The notes beneath the pieces are model-generated. The model saw nothing but the letters and a program-made list of their open reading frames with translations. It was not told the DNA's origin and searched no databases. Below are positions 26,780-39,742 of a stretch of DNA of 64,000 bases, in pieces. Every line of letters begins with the position of its first letter. Position 1 is the first letter of the stretch. Source of the stretch: Antarctobacter heliothermus (lineage in GTDB: Bacteria > Pseudomonadota > Alphaproteobacteria > Rhodobacterales > Rhodobacteraceae); assembly GCF_002237555.1 (NCBI RefSeq), contig NZ_CP022540.1, positions 3,663,001 through 3,727,000 of the forward strand, written 5' to 3'. The translations under genes were made by a program, and so were the position numbers.

Positions 26780-29458
26780 TTAAATTCCCTCAATCACGGC
26801 TTCGGCGGCCTTGATGGCGGCCTCTGCATTGTCGGCACTGGCACCACCGCCCTGCGCCATGTCCGGGCGACCACCGCCGCCCTTGCCACCCAGTTCGGCC
26901 ACCGCCGCCTTGACGATATCCACCGCCGACAGCGCGCCCTTCAGGTCATCGGTGACGCCCGCGGCCACGGCGGCCTTGCCGCCCGCATCCGCAATCAGCA
27001 GCACCACACCAGAGCCGATCCGCCCCTTGTGCTCATCAATCAGCGGCGGCAAATCCTTGCCCGTCACCCCAGTCAACACCTGAGCAACCAGCTTGATCCC
27101 GTTGATTTCACGCGATTCCGCGCCAGTACCCTGCCCCGCACCGCCCGCCATGGCGAGTTCGCGGCGCAATTGCGCCACTTCGCCTTCCAAGCGCTTGCGG
27201 TCGTCCAGCAGCGCCTTGACCCGCCCCGGCACATCGACGGCACTTGCCTTCAGTGCACCGGCCACTTCGGCCAGCCGGTGATCCTGCTGCGTCAGGTATT
27301 CAAAAGCCGCAGCGCCGGTCAGCGCCTCAATCCGGCGCACACCCGCGCTGGATGCGCTGTCACCCAATGTGACAAATAGGCCTATGTCGCCGGTCTGGCC
27401 GACATGAGTGCCACCGCACAGTTCGATCGAATAGGTTTGCCCTTCGGCACCTTTGCCAGAGCCGCTCTGGACCCCCATCGACACCACTCGGACCTCATCA
27501 CCGTACTTTTCACCAAAGAGCGCCTGCGCGCCAATTGCGCGCGCGTCGTCCGGCGTCATGATTCGCGTACTGACGGCTGCGTTCTGGCGGATAAATCCGT
27601 TCACGTCCCGTTCAACCGCGCGCAACTGCTCAGGGCTGAGCGCCTGCCCGTGGCTGAAATCAAACCGCAAACGATCCGGCGCGTTAAGAGAGCCGCGCTG
27701 TGCAACGTGATCGCCAAGCGCCTCGCGCAGCGCCTCGTGCAGCAGGTGCGTGGCCGAATGGTTGGCACGGATGGCGGACCGACGGGTGTGGTCCACCTCC
27801 AATTGCAGCGCGTCCCCTATGGACAGCGCACCACGATCGACCGTCACAAGATGGGCGAGAACCTTGCCACCGGCCATCTTTTGCGTGTCGGTGACTGTCG
27901 CACCTTCGTCTTCATTTTCCAGACGTCGTAGCCAGCCGGTGTCGCCCACCTGACCGCCAGACTCGCCATAAAAGGGCGTTTGGTTCAGCACGACCCAGCC
28001 GCTTTGGCCCTCTGCCAGCGTATCGACAGCATTGCCGTCCACCACCAGTGCCAGCACCTGACCCTCGGCCGTCTCCGTGTCGTAACCCAGAAAATCGGTG
28101 GCGCCGTGGCTGTCGGCAATATCGAACCAGACGGTCGCATCCGCCGCCTCGCCCGATCCGCTCCATGCAGCACGGGCTCGCGCCTTTTGTTCCTGCATCG
28201 CCGTGTCGAAGCCGTCGACATCGACCGTGCGGTTCTTTTCGCGCAACGCGTCCTGCGTCAGGTCCAGCGGAAAGCCAAAGGTGTCATATAACTTGAAGGC
28301 TGCCGCTCCGGGTAAGGGCGCATCGGCGTCCAGACCTGCAAGTTCGTCATCCAACAGCTTTAGACCGCGATCCAGCGTCGCCTTAAAACGGGTCTCCTCG
28401 GATCTCAGCGTTTCCTCGATCAGCGCCTGCGCGCGCCCCAGTTCCGGATAGGCCTGCCCCATCTGACGCACCAGCGCCGGAACAAGACGGTACATCATCG
28501 GATCCTGCGCGCCCAGCAGGTGCGCATGGCGCATGGCCCGGCGCATGATGCGGCGCAAAACATAGCCGCGCCCGTCGTTCGACGGCATGACCCCGTCGGC
28601 AATCAGGAACGAGGTCGACCGCAGGTGATCGGCAATGACGCGGTGGTGCATCTTGCCCGGCCCGTCGGGATCGACGCTGGCCGCGTCTGCGCTGGCCTCG
28701 ATCAGGCTGCGCATCAGGTCCGTGTCATAGTTGTCGTGTTTGCCTTGCAACAGGGCGCCGATCCGCTCCAGCCCCATGCCGGTGTCGATCGACTGCATGT
28801 CGAGCGCCTTCATCGAACCGTCTTCGAACTGCTCATTCTGCATGAAAACGACGTTCCAGATCTCGATAAAGCGGTCGCCATCCTCATCAGCGCTGCCCGG
28901 AGGGCCGCCCCAGATATGATCGCCGTGATCGTAGAAGATTTCCGTGCAAGGCCCGCAGGGGCCTGTCGGCCCCATTTGCCAGAAGTTGTCAGAGGTCGCG
29001 ATCCGAATGATCCGGTCCTCGGGCACACCGACCTTTTTCCAGATCTCGAACGCCTCGTCGTCGGTGTGATAGACCGTTGTCAGCAGGCGCTTGGGATCAA
29101 TGCCGAATTCCTTCGTGATCAATTCCCAGGCGAATGGAATGGCATCCGTCTTGAAATAGTCTCCGAAAGAGAAGTTCCCAAGCATCTCAAAGAAAGTGTG
29201 GTGGCGCGCGGTATAGCCCACGTTATCAAGATCGTTGTGCTTGCCACCAGCGCGTACGCATTTCTGCGAGGTCGTGGCGCGGTTGTAATCGCGCTTTTCA
29301 ACTCCCGTGAACAGGTTCTTGAACTGCACCATGCCCGAGTTGACAAACATCAGCGTCGGGTCGTTGCGCGGCACCAGTGGGCTGGAGGACACAACCTCGT
29401 GCCCCTGTTTCTCGAAATAGGTCAGAAAGGTAGAGCGGATGTCGTTCAGGCTTGCCAT
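26780..29458 (-). CDS. alaS: Alanyl-tRNA synthetase
   Basis: The 892-residue enzyme charges tRNA-Ala. The N-terminal catalytic core ([27 protein letters not shown] and [15 protein letters not shown]), the editing domain with [11 protein letters not shown] and the second zinc-like motif CGGTHV are all present. A C-terminal oligomerisation domain ends in a Gly-rich [16 protein letters not shown] segment typical of AlaRS. The ATG at 29458 gives [12 protein letters not shown], the expected start. The 21-codon open extension upstream to 29521 lacks family content. It shares a transcript with the DUF1330 gene. Confidence 0.98.
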   Translation of the reverse strand: MASLNDIRSTFLTYFEKQGHEVVSSSPLVPRNDPTLMFVNSGMVQFKNLFTGVEKRDYNRATTSQKCVRAGGKHNDLDNVGYTARHHTFFEMLGNFSFGDYFKTDAIPFAWELITKEFGIDPKRLLTTVYHTDDEAFEIWKKVGVPEDRIIRIATSDNFWQMGPTGPCGPCTEIFYDHGDHIWGGPPGSADEDGDRFIEIWNVVFMQNEQFEDGSMKALDMQSIDTGMGLERIGALLQGKHDNYDTDLMRSLIEASADAASVDPDGPGKMHHRVIADHLRSTSFLIADGVMPSNDGRGYVLRRIMRRAMRHAHLLGAQDPMMYRLVPALVRQMGQAYPELGRAQALIEETLRSEETRFKATLDRGLKLLDDELAGLDADAPLPGAAAFKLYDTFGFPLDLTQDALREKNRTVDVDGFDTAMQEQKARARAAWSGSGEAADATVWFDIADSHGATDFLGYDTETAEGQVLALVVDGNAVDTLAEGQSGWVVLNQTPFYGESGGQVGDTGWLRRLENEDEGATVTDTQKMAGGKVLAHLVTVDRGALSIGDALQLEVDHTRRSAIRANHSATHLLHEALREALGDHVAQRGSLNAPDRLRFDFSHGQALSPEQLRAVERDVNGFIRQNAAVSTRIMTPDDARAIGAQALFGEKYGDEVRVVSMGVQSGSGKGAEGQTYSIELCGGTHVGQTGDIGLFVTLGDSASSAGVRRIEALTGAAAFEYLTQQDHRLAEVAGALKASAVDVPGRVKALLDDRKRLEGEVAQLRRELAMAGGAGQGTGAESREINGIKLVAQVLTGVTGKDLPPLIDEHKGRIGSGVVLLIADAGGKAAVAAGVTDDLKGALSAVDIVKAAVAELGGKGGGGRPDMAQGGGASADNAEAAIKAAEAVIEGI

Positions 29459-29568
29459 GTCGGGCCTCTTCGCGGGCGAGTGATCGGCGCAGATGTATCC
29501 GCGCCGCCGGTCAGTGTCCACCGCCGCTTGATCCGGTCAGGATCGATGGGTTGCGCAGGCGCGGTAAA

Positions 29569-29597
29569 GGAAAAGGGCGCCCTGTACGGCGCCCTTT
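29569..29597 (-). terminator. Rho-independent terminator of recA
   Basis: The 10-bp arms AAAGGGCGCC (29572-29581) and GGCGCCCTTT (29588-29597) form a perfect stem with a 6-nt loop. On the minus strand the stem runs into TTTTCC. It begins 22 bp past the recA stop. Confidence 0.85.
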
Positions 29598-29618
29598 GAT
29601 CATCACTTAGCCCGCTGG

Positions 29619-30686
29619 TCAGTCTTCGGTCAGGTCTGGATCGTCTTCGGGCATGTCAAATTCCAGCCCGTGCGCCGCGCGGATCTTGTCCTCGATATCA
29701 TAGGCGACGCGCTTGTTTTCACGCAGGTAGGTCTTGACGTTTTCACGCCCCTGACCGATCCGCTCATCGCCGTAGCTGTACCAAGCCCCGGATTTCTCGA
29801 CGACACCTGCCTTGACCCCTAGATCAATCAACTCCCCCATCTTCGAGATACCTTCGCCATACATGATGTCGAATTCCACCTGTTTGAACGGCGGCGCCAC
29901 CTTGTTCTTGACCACCTTGACGCGAGTGGCGTTTCCGACAACCTCATCCCGGTCCTTGATCGCACCGATACGGCGGATGTCCAGACGCACAGAGGAATAG
30001 AATTTCAGCGCGTTGCCGCCGGTGGTCGTCTCGGGCGAGCCGAACATGACGCCGATTTTCATCCGGATCTGGTTGATGAAAATGACCATGCAGTTTGACC
30101 GGCTGATCGAACCTGTCAGCTTGCGCATGGCTTGGCTCATCAGGCGGGCATGCACGCCGACGCTGCTGTCGCCCATGTCGCCTTCAAGTTCTGATTTCGG
30201 GGTCAGCGCGGCGACGGAGTCGACAACCACAAGATTGACCGCACCGGAACGCACCAGCGTATCCACGATTTCAAGCGCCTGTTCGCCGGTGTCGGGCTGG
30301 GAAATCAACAGTTCGTCCAGATCGACGCCCAGCTTTTTCGCGTATTGCGGGTCCAGGGCATGCTCTGCATCGACAAAGGCACAAACACCGCCCTTTTTTT
30401 GCTCTTCGGCAACCACATGCAGCGTCAGCGTGGTCTTGCCAGAGCTTTCCGGACCATAAATTTCAATGATCCGCCCCTTGGGCAACCCGCCGATCCCCAA
30501 CGCGATGTCCAGACCAAGCGATCCGGTCGACGTCGATTCGATATCCCGGATCGCGTTTTCGCCGCCCAGCTTCATGATGGACCCCTTGCCGAACTGCCGT
30601 TCGATCTGGGCCAGCGCACTGTCCAGGGCCTTTTGCTTTTCAGCCTTTTTCTTATCGTCCATACTTAGAAGATCTGCCGTTGCCAT
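29619..30686 (-). CDS. recA: Recombinase RecA
   Basis: The 355-residue protein has Walker A GPESSGKT at residues 78-85, Walker [11 protein letters not shown] and loop L2 with [22 protein letters not shown] split over residues near 200-220. The acidic tail [12 protein letters not shown] is normal for RecA. It carries out strand exchange in homologous recombination and activates LexA self-cleavage. A strong terminator follows, and an SOS box lies 52 bp upstream of the start, so it is regulated by LexA as in other alphaproteobacteria. Confidence 0.99.
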   Translation of the reverse strand: MATADLLSMDDKKKAEKQKALDSALAQIERQFGKGSIMKLGGENAIRDIESTSTGSLGLDIALGIGGLPKGRIIEIYGPESSGKTTLTLHVVAEEQKKGGVCAFVDAEHALDPQYAKKLGVDLDELLISQPDTGEQALEIVDTLVRSGAVNLVVVDSVAALTPKSELEGDMGDSSVGVHARLMSQAMRKLTGSISRSNCMVIFINQIRMKIGVMFGSPETTTGGNALKFYSSVRLDIRRIGAIKDRDEVVGNATRVKVVKNKVAPPFKQVEFDIMYGEGISKMGELIDLGVKAGVVEKSGAWYSYGDERIGQGRENVKTYLRENKRVAYDIEDKIRAAHGLEFDMPEDDPDLTED

Positions 30687-30737
30687 GCGTTTCGATCCTT
30701 ATTCCATATGCCGAGGAGCGCGGCAATCGCTGCTTTC

Positions 30738-30752
30738 GTTCACCTCTTGTTC
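30738..30752 (-). promoter_or_regulatory. LexA-binding SOS box of recA
   Basis: The minus strand reads GAACAAGAGGTGAAC, a perfect match to the alphaproteobacterial SOS box GAAC-N7-GAAC. It lies 52-66 bp upstream of the recA ATG. The direct-repeat form distinguishes it from the palindromic box of Gammaproteobacteria. Confidence 0.9.
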
Positions 30753-30856
30753 CTATCGCTATGAGGTCAAAACGTGAACATTTCAAGTCATATCTTTCCC
30801 TTCCCACTCTGCTGCGCGAGGGTTAAGGCAAGGTTTACAAAACGGGAACAATTTGA

Positions 30857-31447
30857 ATGCTGGTGTTCTGGAAGGCTCGTTTGGTGATGTTGGCCGTGCC
30901 CAAGACGGGGACTTCGGCCTATGAACGCGCGCTTGGGCAAGTGGCTTCCATGGTCGTGTCCGACCCGCCCGAACTGAAACACGCGCCAATCTATCGCTAT
31001 AACCGGTTCTTCCGTCCGATGTTTGACAAGGTCGGCGGTGAGATGGAGTTGCTGGCCGTGATCCGCGAACCCGTCGACTGGCTGGGGTCATGGTATCGTT
31101 ACCGACAACGCGGCTTTCTGGAGGGCAAGCCAACCTCGACTCGCGGCATGAGCTTCGATGCGTTCTGCGATGCTTATGCCCAAGGGGATCGCCCGCCCTA
31201 CGCGAACGTCGGCGGTCAGGCAAAATTCGTCGAGCCCCGCCCCAATGGCGTGGCGGTGTCACACCTGTTCAAATACGAGAACCAGTCAGGTCTGATCGGT
31301 TTTCTCGAAGAGCGGTTGCAGACTACCATCGATCTCCCACGAGAGAATGTATCGCCCAGCCGTGACCTGACGTTGTCGCCGGGCACCGAAGCCAAGCTGC
31401 GACGGAAATGTGCGGCGGATTTCGAGGTATGGGACAGCGCGCTCTGA
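30857..31447 (+). CDS. Sulfotransferase-family-like protein
   Basis: The product is 196 residues. PKTGTSAYERAL near residues 15-26 resembles the 5'-phosphosulfate loop that binds PAPS, and VIREPVDWLGSWYRY near 69-83 resembles the 3'-phosphate motif (R-x-P-x-x-x-x-x-S) of sulfotransferases. The protein is shorter than most members (about 250-300), but both cofactor motifs are kept and the end is not obviously truncated. The acceptor substrate is unknown. It is divergent from recA and not obviously linked to its neighbours. The start lies shortly after CGGGAACAATTTGA, which gives only a weak ribosome binding site. Confidence 0.75.
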   Translation: MLVFWKARLVMLAVPKTGTSAYERALGQVASMVVSDPPELKHAPIYRYNRFFRPMFDKVGGEMELLAVIREPVDWLGSWYRYRQRGFLEGKPTSTRGMSFDAFCDAYAQGDRPPYANVGGQAKFVEPRPNGVAVSHLFKYENQSGLIGFLEERLQTTIDLPRENVSPSRDLTLSPGTEAKLRRKCAADFEVWDSAL

Positions 31448-31528
31448 CCTCGCGGTGTTGAAAGCCTAGCCCGGTCGGGAATGACGGTTGTTGACCGCGG
31501 GCCTCTTCAACTAGCCGTCAGTGCGGCC

Positions 31529-33841
31529 TCAATTCAATTGCCGGTGAACCGTTTCTGTCAGATCCGATAGCGAGAAAGGTTTCGGCAGGAAAACAGAATT
31601 CGGGATCTCCTCGCTGCCCTCGCCAAAGGCATCCTCGGCATAGCCCGAAACAAAGACCACAGATGTATCCGGGCGCCGTTCGCGTGCCTTGCGCACCCAT
31701 GTCGGCCCATCCATGCCCGGCATCACGACATCAGTGACAAAAATATCGACCGCAAGTTCATCATCGTCCAGCGTATTCAACGCGTCCTCAGCGGTTTCCG
31801 CCTCAATCACCGTGTAGCCGCGAAGGCGTAGAGCGCGGGCCGCAAAGGCGCGCACCGGGGCTTCATCCTCAACCAGAAGAACGACGCCGGTTCCCTGTTC
31901 GGGCAGCTTTCTTTCTTCTTTCTGAACCGCCACCGGGGCCTCTTGTCGCGGGGTTTCAAAAGCCGGGAACAGCAGGGTGAAACAGGTGCCCTGCCCCACT
32001 ACGCTGTCGACAAAGATGAAACCTCCGGTCTGCTTGACGATCCCGTAAACGGTCGACAACCCTAGCCCGGTGCCCTCTCCTGTGCGCTTGGTGGTAAAAA
32101 ACGGCTCGAACACTTTTTGCAGCTTGTCCTGCGGGATGCCGATACCCTCATCCGTCACCCGGACGGATACATAGATGCCCGGCGCCACAACGGCGCGGTC
32201 ACGGGTCATCGGCTCGTTCAGAGTTCGGGATTCGGTTTCCACGACGATTTCGCCGCCTTCGGGCATGGCATCGCGCGCGTTGACCACAAGGTTCATCATG
32301 ACCTGTTCCAACTGACGGCGATCGCCGCGTACCTGCGGCAGGATCGGATCATGTTTGAGCGTCAGGCGGACCTTTTCGCCGACAAGACGATTGAGCAAAT
32401 GAGCAAGGTCGGACAGCGTGTCACGCAGGTCCATGATCTCTGGTTGCATGGTCTGTTTGCGCGAAAACGCCAATAACTGTCCGACCAGCGCCGCCGCGCG
32501 ATTGGCGTTCTGGTTGATCTGCACGAGGTCGCCATAATCCGGGTCGCCCTGATCGTGGCGCAAGAGCAACAGATCGCAATGCCCTGAAATTGCGGTCAGC
32601 AGGTTGTTAAAGTCATGCGCAACGCCACCCGCAAGCTGTCCGATGGCTTGCATTTTCTGGCTTTGGACAAATTGCGCCTCCAGAGTTTTCAACTCTGTCG
32701 CGTCGTTCAACACGGCGATCAGCGCGGTTTCCCCCTCTTCGATCACGCGGTTGAGGGTGACCTGAACAAAAACCTCTCGGTCGGCGCGGGTCAGGCGCAG
32801 GAATTCGGACCGGTGCAGGCCACGGCCATCGGCGGCCTCTCGCAACCAGTCCTTGATGGCACGGCCCAAGCCCTCCATGTGTTCTGCCACATGCCCCGGC
32901 TCTCCTTGGCCAAGGTTCAACAGCCGCCGCGCCTCGGGGTTGGCGCGCATGACCGCGCCGTCCGGTGCCACCTTGAGCAAAGGCACTGGAAGCCCGTCGA
33001 AACTGCCCATAAGGTCCTGACGGCCCGCATCCTCGGCGATCGGCGACAGTACAAGCTCTTGTCGCCCGCCGCCGATATCCGCGCTGTGAACCAGCACACT
33101 TTGTCCTGCGTGGCTACCTTTGAGGCAATGGACACCGTCGGTGCGCAAAGGCAGATCGGCAAAGATGTCGTCCAGCCGCTTGACCCGCTGCCCCACCAGT
33201 TCACGCGCGACCGGGTTCATGTACAGAACCGCCCCATTGCGCCCCAGTGAAATCACCGCAAGATCGGCCCGCGTGCGTCCGCCCGCACGCTGAGACTCAT
33301 TCTCCAGCCGCCAGAGCATGACGTCGGCATGGAAGGCGCGCACATAAATGCGGTATCCTTCGGAGTGGCTGGTCACATCCTCGACCGCCGCGCCCTCACG
33401 CAGTGCTTTTTGCTGCATCCGGTAAACGATGCCTTCGGAACTGGCGAACACATCCCGTAACAACGCCGAAAGACGGTCTTCATCCTTGCAGGCGAACCGG
33501 TTCCGCGCGGCCTGATTGGCACGCAAAACAACCCCCTCAGCATCGGTGAGAAAGCAGAACGCAGGCTCCGTCTCGACAAAATCGGCCAATTGCGCCACGC
33601 GCCGTTGCATCCGCCCGCCCGTGATCCGATCGACCACCAGCCAGACCACGGCCAGACAGCCAAATGCCCCGGTTGCGGCCAATGCGACCACTTCGACCGT
33701 GCGGACCTCGGCGATTTGCGACACCATCAGCGATAAGGTGGCAAGCACCACCAAGGTCGCTGCGCCCAGCACAGGGGACAGTCCGCCCTGGCGCTTGCGC
33801 GCAATATCGATTGTCGCCTCCACGCCATCCCCCGAAATCAC
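31529..33841 (-). CDS. cckA: Hybrid sensor histidine kinase CckA
   Basis: The 770-residue protein has two N-terminal membrane segments (about 22-42 and 49-70), PAS-like domains, a HisKA domain with the phospho-acceptor in [17 protein letters not shown], a HATPase domain ([10 protein letters not shown] and GIGIPQ) and a receiver with Asp in [12 protein letters not shown]. This is the layout of CckA, which feeds phosphate through ChpT to CtrA. In Rhodobacterales that relay controls motility and gene transfer agent production rather than being essential for the cell cycle. The assignment to CckA rests on the domain order and the H-box sequence. The gene appears monocistronic. Confidence 0.9.
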   Translation of the reverse strand: MISGDGVEATIDIARKRQGGLSPVLGAATLVVLATLSLMVSQIAEVRTVEVVALAATGAFGCLAVVWLVVDRITGGRMQRRVAQLADFVETEPAFCFLTDAEGVVLRANQAARNRFACKDEDRLSALLRDVFASSEGIVYRMQQKALREGAAVEDVTSHSEGYRIYVRAFHADVMLWRLENESQRAGGRTRADLAVISLGRNGAVLYMNPVARELVGQRVKRLDDIFADLPLRTDGVHCLKGSHAGQSVLVHSADIGGGRQELVLSPIAEDAGRQDLMGSFDGLPVPLLKVAPDGAVMRANPEARRLLNLGQGEPGHVAEHMEGLGRAIKDWLREAADGRGLHRSEFLRLTRADREVFVQVTLNRVIEEGETALIAVLNDATELKTLEAQFVQSQKMQAIGQLAGGVAHDFNNLLTAISGHCDLLLLRHDQGDPDYGDLVQINQNANRAAALVGQLLAFSRKQTMQPEIMDLRDTLSDLAHLLNRLVGEKVRLTLKHDPILPQVRGDRRQLEQVMMNLVVNARDAMPEGGEIVVETESRTLNEPMTRDRAVVAPGIYVSVRVTDEGIGIPQDKLQKVFEPFFTTKRTGEGTGLGLSTVYGIVKQTGGFIFVDSVVGQGTCFTLLFPAFETPRQEAPVAVQKEERKLPEQGTGVVLLVEDEAPVRAFAARALRLRGYTVIEAETAEDALNTLDDDELAVDIFVTDVVMPGMDGPTWVRKARERRPDTSVVFVSGYAEDAFGEGSEEIPNSVFLPKPFSLSDLTETVHRQLN

Positions 33842-33908
33842 GAATCATTGCCTACGAGTATGCCCATCAACTCCGTTAAGAGCACGTTAACCGTCCAGAG
33901 ATTTCGCG

Positions 33909-35084
33909 TCAAAGTTGTGGACTTGTGTCATCGCTCATTCGAAAAACGGCAACAAAAAATCCATCCCCCCCGTCCGACGGCAGGAATTGGCGCTGCATTT
34001 CGATCCGCCATCCTGGGGCACGCGCCAGAAAGGCGCGCACCTGCTCGGCATTTTCCTCTCCAAGGACGGAGCAGGTCGCATAGGCCAGGCATCCCCCCGG
34101 CGCGACAAGCCGCGCAGCTTGGTCGAGGATGCCTGCCTGAATCGCGCACAACTCTGACAGCCGCGCTTGAGTCAGTCGCCACTTGCCCTCGGGCGCGCGT
34201 CGCCATGCCCCGCTGCCGGAACAGGGCACATCACAGAACACAAGGTCGTAGGATCCACGCGGTTTTTGAACGATGCGAACATCCGCCCCAGCCCGGTCCG
34301 CGCGAGCGGGCAGATCGACCATCCGCTGCGGCGCGGCGTCATGGGCGTCGACTCTACCGCCCGCGAGGCGGGCCGCCATCGCTAACGCCTTGCCGCCCCC
34401 ACCCGCACAATAGTCCAGCACTGACAAACCGGGCCGCAGGGGCAGCGCGTCCACCACCGCTTGGCTAGCCGCGTCCTGCAATTCTACCGCACCCGAAAGA
34501 TAGGCGTCGCTGCGAGCAATTGCCCGCGCTCCTTCGGACACGCGCAGCGCCGTCGGTGACAGTGAATGCGGCGCGGCAATGATGCCATCTTGGGCCAACC
34601 GTGCCATTGCCTGACTGACCGTGCCCCAAAGTACATTGACCCGCAGAAATACATCCGCCCGAGACCGCAACGCCAACGCCGTCTCGTCGGCCGCCTCTCC
34701 CAAACTGTCGCGAAACCGCGTCGCCAGCCAGTCGGGCAAATCCAGCGCCTCGTTGCCCGTTGGAGCACGGCCAGCGCCACGTTCGGCATCGCTCAACTCT
34801 GCCGGAGCATGGCCCTGGCCGGTAAAGAGCGTCTCGGGATCGTCGCCGCGCAGGCGCAGCACCCCCAACATACGGGCCCGGCCACTCTCACCGCCGCCCT
34901 GCACCGCCGCCGACCGCCAGCACCGCAGCGCGTCAAACACTAGGTCGCGCACCGCCGCGCGATCCTTTGATCCGGCATAGCGCGACGTCCTGCCCCATGT
35001 CGTCAGCACCTGTTCGGCTGGGCGTCCCGAGGACATTTGATCGAGCAAATCAATAGCGGCCTGAACGCGGGCAGCAGGGGTCAT
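33909..35084 (-). CDS. rsmB: RsmB/NOP-family 16S rRNA (cytosine-C5) methyltransferase
   Basis: The product is 391 residues. An N-terminal NusB-like helical region precedes a Rossmann methyltransferase domain. The SAM site is LDYCAGGGGKA, and the catalytic cysteines lie in DVPCSGSGAWRR and YATCSV, the two-Cys arrangement of RNA m5C methyltransferases. E. coli RsmB modifies C967 of 16S rRNA. The ATG at 35084 follows CCGGAGACC. The open frame upstream to 35363 overlaps the divergent lactonase gene and carries no family content. The exact target base in this organism is inferred. Confidence 0.87.
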   Translation of the reverse strand: MTPAARVQAAIDLLDQMSSGRPAEQVLTTWGRTSRYAGSKDRAAVRDLVFDALRCWRSAAVQGGGESGRARMLGVLRLRGDDPETLFTGQGHAPAELSDAERGAGRAPTGNEALDLPDWLATRFRDSLGEAADETALALRSRADVFLRVNVLWGTVSQAMARLAQDGIIAAPHSLSPTALRVSEGARAIARSDAYLSGAVELQDAASQAVVDALPLRPGLSVLDYCAGGGGKALAMAARLAGGRVDAHDAAPQRMVDLPARADRAGADVRIVQKPRGSYDLVFCDVPCSGSGAWRRAPEGKWRLTQARLSELCAIQAGILDQAARLVAPGGCLAYATCSVLGEENAEQVRAFLARAPGWRIEMQRQFLPSDGGDGFFVAVFRMSDDTSPQL

Positions 35085-35221
35085 GGGCAGGTCTCCGGGG
35101 CGGCAAGATGCGGCCTGCCTAACGCAGTGTGCCCGATTTGACGAGACCTGACACCAGCCCCTTGGCGCTGGACACCAATTGCGGCTAGGGTCGCGCCGAA
35201 GCGATGAACCCGGAGGTTTCA

Positions 35222-36109
35222 GTGGGCATCTCGATCGACTGTCTGGTCGACAACCACAGCGCCATCGGCGAAGGAGCCGTCTGGGACGTGAACACGCAAC
35301 GGCTCTGGTGGGTCGATATTCCCGTCGGGCTGGTCCATTGTACCGACGTGACGTGCGGCACAACCGAAACCCGCACTGTCGGGGAACCCGTCGGCTGCCT
35401 TGCCCTGCGCGAACAGAGTGGTCTGGTCCTTGCCACCAGCAAAGGTTTCAAGGTGTTGGACTGGGACAGCGGCGCGCTATCCCCGATCGCCGACCCAGAG
35501 GCGCATCTGCCAGGCAACCGGTTCAACGACGGCCAGACTGACCCGGCAGGCCGGTTCTGGGCCGGCACCATGCACGATCCCATCGCACCCGAAGAACCGC
35601 CCTCCGGTACCTTTTACCGGCTGGATGCCGATCATTCGGTCACAGCCTGGCGCAGCGTGTTCTATACTTGCAACGGACTAGCCTTTTCACCTGATGGCAC
35701 GCGCATGTATTTTTCGGACAGCTTCCCGGCGGTCCGAAACATCTACGTCTGCGACTATGATCTGGACAGCGGAACACCCGGCCCGCCAGAGTTGTTCTTT
35801 GACACCCGTGACGTGGCCGGGAGGCCGGATGGCGGCACGGTGGACGCCGACGGCTGCTATTGGCAGGCGGGCGTTGGAGGATGGCAGCTATACCGGATCA
35901 CACCGGATGGGCGACTTGACCAAACCATTGACCTGCCAATTGAACGCCCCTCGCGTCCGATGTTCGGCGGTCCAAACCTGGACACTCTCTATTTGACCAC
36001 CCTCGGCGCGGGCGTTACCCCGGGCACCGAACAGCCGCAGGCCGGAGGGCTTTTTGCAATCACCGGGCTTGGCGTACAAGGCGTTCCCCAGACCCGTTTT
36101 CCCGGCTGA
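35222..36109 (+). CDS. SMP-30/gluconolactonase/LRE family lactonase
   Basis: The 295-residue six-bladed propeller protein has the family metal-binding segments: Glu in AIGEGAVWD, Asn in GNRFNDGQTDPAGRFWAGTM (split here as GNRFNDGQTD and PAGRFWAGTM), Asn in YTCNGLAFSPDGTRMYFSDS (likewise YTCNGLAF and SPDGTRMYFSDS) and a late Asp-Gly pair. Enzymes of this family hydrolyse sugar lactones. I chose the GTG at 35222 because CGGAGG lies 5 nt upstream; an ATG at 35204 gives six extra residues but would place that site inside the coding region. It sits 24 bp before the uronate dehydrogenase gene, so its likely substrate is an aldarolactone. Confidence 0.88.
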   Translation: MGISIDCLVDNHSAIGEGAVWDVNTQRLWWVDIPVGLVHCTDVTCGTTETRTVGEPVGCLALREQSGLVLATSKGFKVLDWDSGALSPIADPEAHLPGNRFNDGQTDPAGRFWAGTMHDPIAPEEPPSGTFYRLDADHSVTAWRSVFYTCNGLAFSPDGTRMYFSDSFPAVRNIYVCDYDLDSGTPGPPELFFDTRDVAGRPDGGTVDADGCYWQAGVGGWQLYRITPDGRLDQTIDLPIERPSRPMFGGPNLDTLYLTTLGAGVTPGTEQPQAGGLFAITGLGVQGVPQTRFPG

Positions 36110-36133
36110 CAGACCAGACACAAAGGATACTCC

Positions 36134-36946
36134 ATGCACCCGACCTCCAAGATGAACCGCCTTCTGATCACCGGTGCCGCCGGTGGGCTGGGCCATGCGC
36201 TACGCTCGCGGCTGTCGCATCTGGCCCACACGATCCGCCTGTCCGACGTTGCCGATCTGGGCGACGCCGCCCCGCATGAGGAGATCGTCCCCTGCGATCT
36301 GGCCGATAAGGCCGCCGTCGACGCGCTGGTCGAAGGCTGCGACGGCATCGTGCATTTCGGCGGAAAATCAATCGAAGGCACTTGGGAAGTGATCCGCGAC
36401 TCCAATATCGAAGGGGTCTACAACCTCTACGAGGCCGCCCGCAAACACGGCCACCCGCGCATCGTCTTTGCCTCATCGAACCACGCAGTCGGCTTTTACC
36501 GTCAGGATCAAGTCATCGACAACACGGTCTACCCGCAACCTGATGGGCTCTACGGTGTCTCAAAGGTCTTCGGAGAGATGATGGCATCCGCCTATTGGAA
36601 CAAGTTCGGACAGGAAACGGCCGTGGTGCGGATCGGGTCGTCCTTTGACGAACCGAAAACCCACCGAATGCTGTCCTCCTGGATGTCCTACGGCGATTTC
36701 GTCTCACTGATCGAACGGGTCTTTGACGTGCCGCGCTTGGGATGTCCGGTAATCTATGGCGTCTCGGACAACGATACCGTCTGGTGGGACAACACCAAGG
36801 TCGCGTGGTTGGGCTGGCGTCCGCAGGACAACTCGGAAACCTTCCGCGCCAAATTGGATGCCTCAGAGGCAAAATTCCCGGGCGACGCGCCCGACGTCGT
36901 CTATCAGGGCGGATCCTTTACCGCCGATGGCATCCACGAGAAATAG
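36134..36946 (+). CDS. udh: NAD-dependent uronate dehydrogenase
   Basis: This 270-residue short-chain (extended) dehydrogenase has the NAD motif ITGAAGGLG at residues 12-20 and a YGVSK catalytic motif near residues 136-140. The segments VHFGGKSIEGTWE, FASSNHAVGFY and WWDNTKVAWLGWRPQ match uronate dehydrogenases, which oxidise galacturonate or glucuronate to the 1,5- or 1,4-lactone of the aldaric acid. The adjacent lactonase would open that lactone. AAGGA precedes the ATG. A transporter and downstream aldarate enzymes are not in the window. Confidence 0.85.
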   Translation: MHPTSKMNRLLITGAAGGLGHALRSRLSHLAHTIRLSDVADLGDAAPHEEIVPCDLADKAAVDALVEGCDGIVHFGGKSIEGTWEVIRDSNIEGVYNLYEAARKHGHPRIVFASSNHAVGFYRQDQVIDNTVYPQPDGLYGVSKVFGEMMASAYWNKFGQETAVVRIGSSFDEPKTHRMLSSWMSYGDFVSLIERVFDVPRLGCPVIYGVSDNDTVWWDNTKVAWLGWRPQDNSETFRAKLDASEAKFPGDAPDVVYQGGSFTADGIHEK

Positions 36947-37115
36947 CACAGAAGGCCGCCGGAAACGCCCTGATTTCAGCATCTTGCGCGCGACCGTTGA
37001 GGTGATTCCGGCGCACCATTCTGTCATCGACCGCTCACCAAGGACCTGTTCTTAGGTGGGTCCGAAAGCAAAGAACACGCCGTGGGCGTCACCCAATGGT
37101 GAGAAACAGAATCAG

Positions 37116-37176
37116 AAAACGGGTTGGCGGGCGGGCGATGGGCCCCCAAAGGGGCCCGAGTCCCGTCCCCAACCCG
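37116..37176 (-). terminator. Extended hairpin terminator of guaB
   Basis: An outer stem pairs CGGGTTGG (37120-37127) with CCAACCCG (37169-37176), and an inner 7-bp stem pairs 37140-37146 with 37151-37157. On the minus strand the outer stem runs into TTTTCTG. It begins about 19 bp beyond the guaB stop. Confidence 0.75.
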
Positions 37177-37194
37177 CGCATCAGGAACGCATGA

Positions 37195-38679
<1,485 letters not shown>

Positions 38680-38726
38680 CTATCGCATGGGCGGCAGGGA
38701 AAGGAAAGCCCGCGCAGTGCCACGCC

Positions 38727-39633
<907 letters not shown>

Positions 39634-39688
39634 GGCGGCAGATTGCTGTGAAACGGCAAACGCGACAACCCGCGATCCGTCTTCATTG

Positions 39689-39720
39689 GCAAAAGCAGGC
39701 GCCCAATGTCGCGCCTGCTT
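39689..39720 (-). terminator. Rho-independent terminator of the haem protein gene
   Basis: Perfect 10-bp arms AAGCAGGCGC (39693-39702) and GCGCCTGCTT (39711-39720) enclose an 8-nt loop, with TTTT at the minus-strand 3' side. It lies 22 bp beyond the stop of the gene at 39743-41224 and separates it from the riboswitch. A/T tracts on both sides could make it work in both directions. Confidence 0.85.
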
Positions 39721-39742
39721 TTGTTCGGACAACTTAAGGTGC

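Noticed and set aside
37140..37157. Inner GC-rich hairpin after guaB as a separate operator
   Set aside because: It is enclosed by an outer stem that ends in a T-run on the minus strand, so it is better read as part of the guaB terminator.
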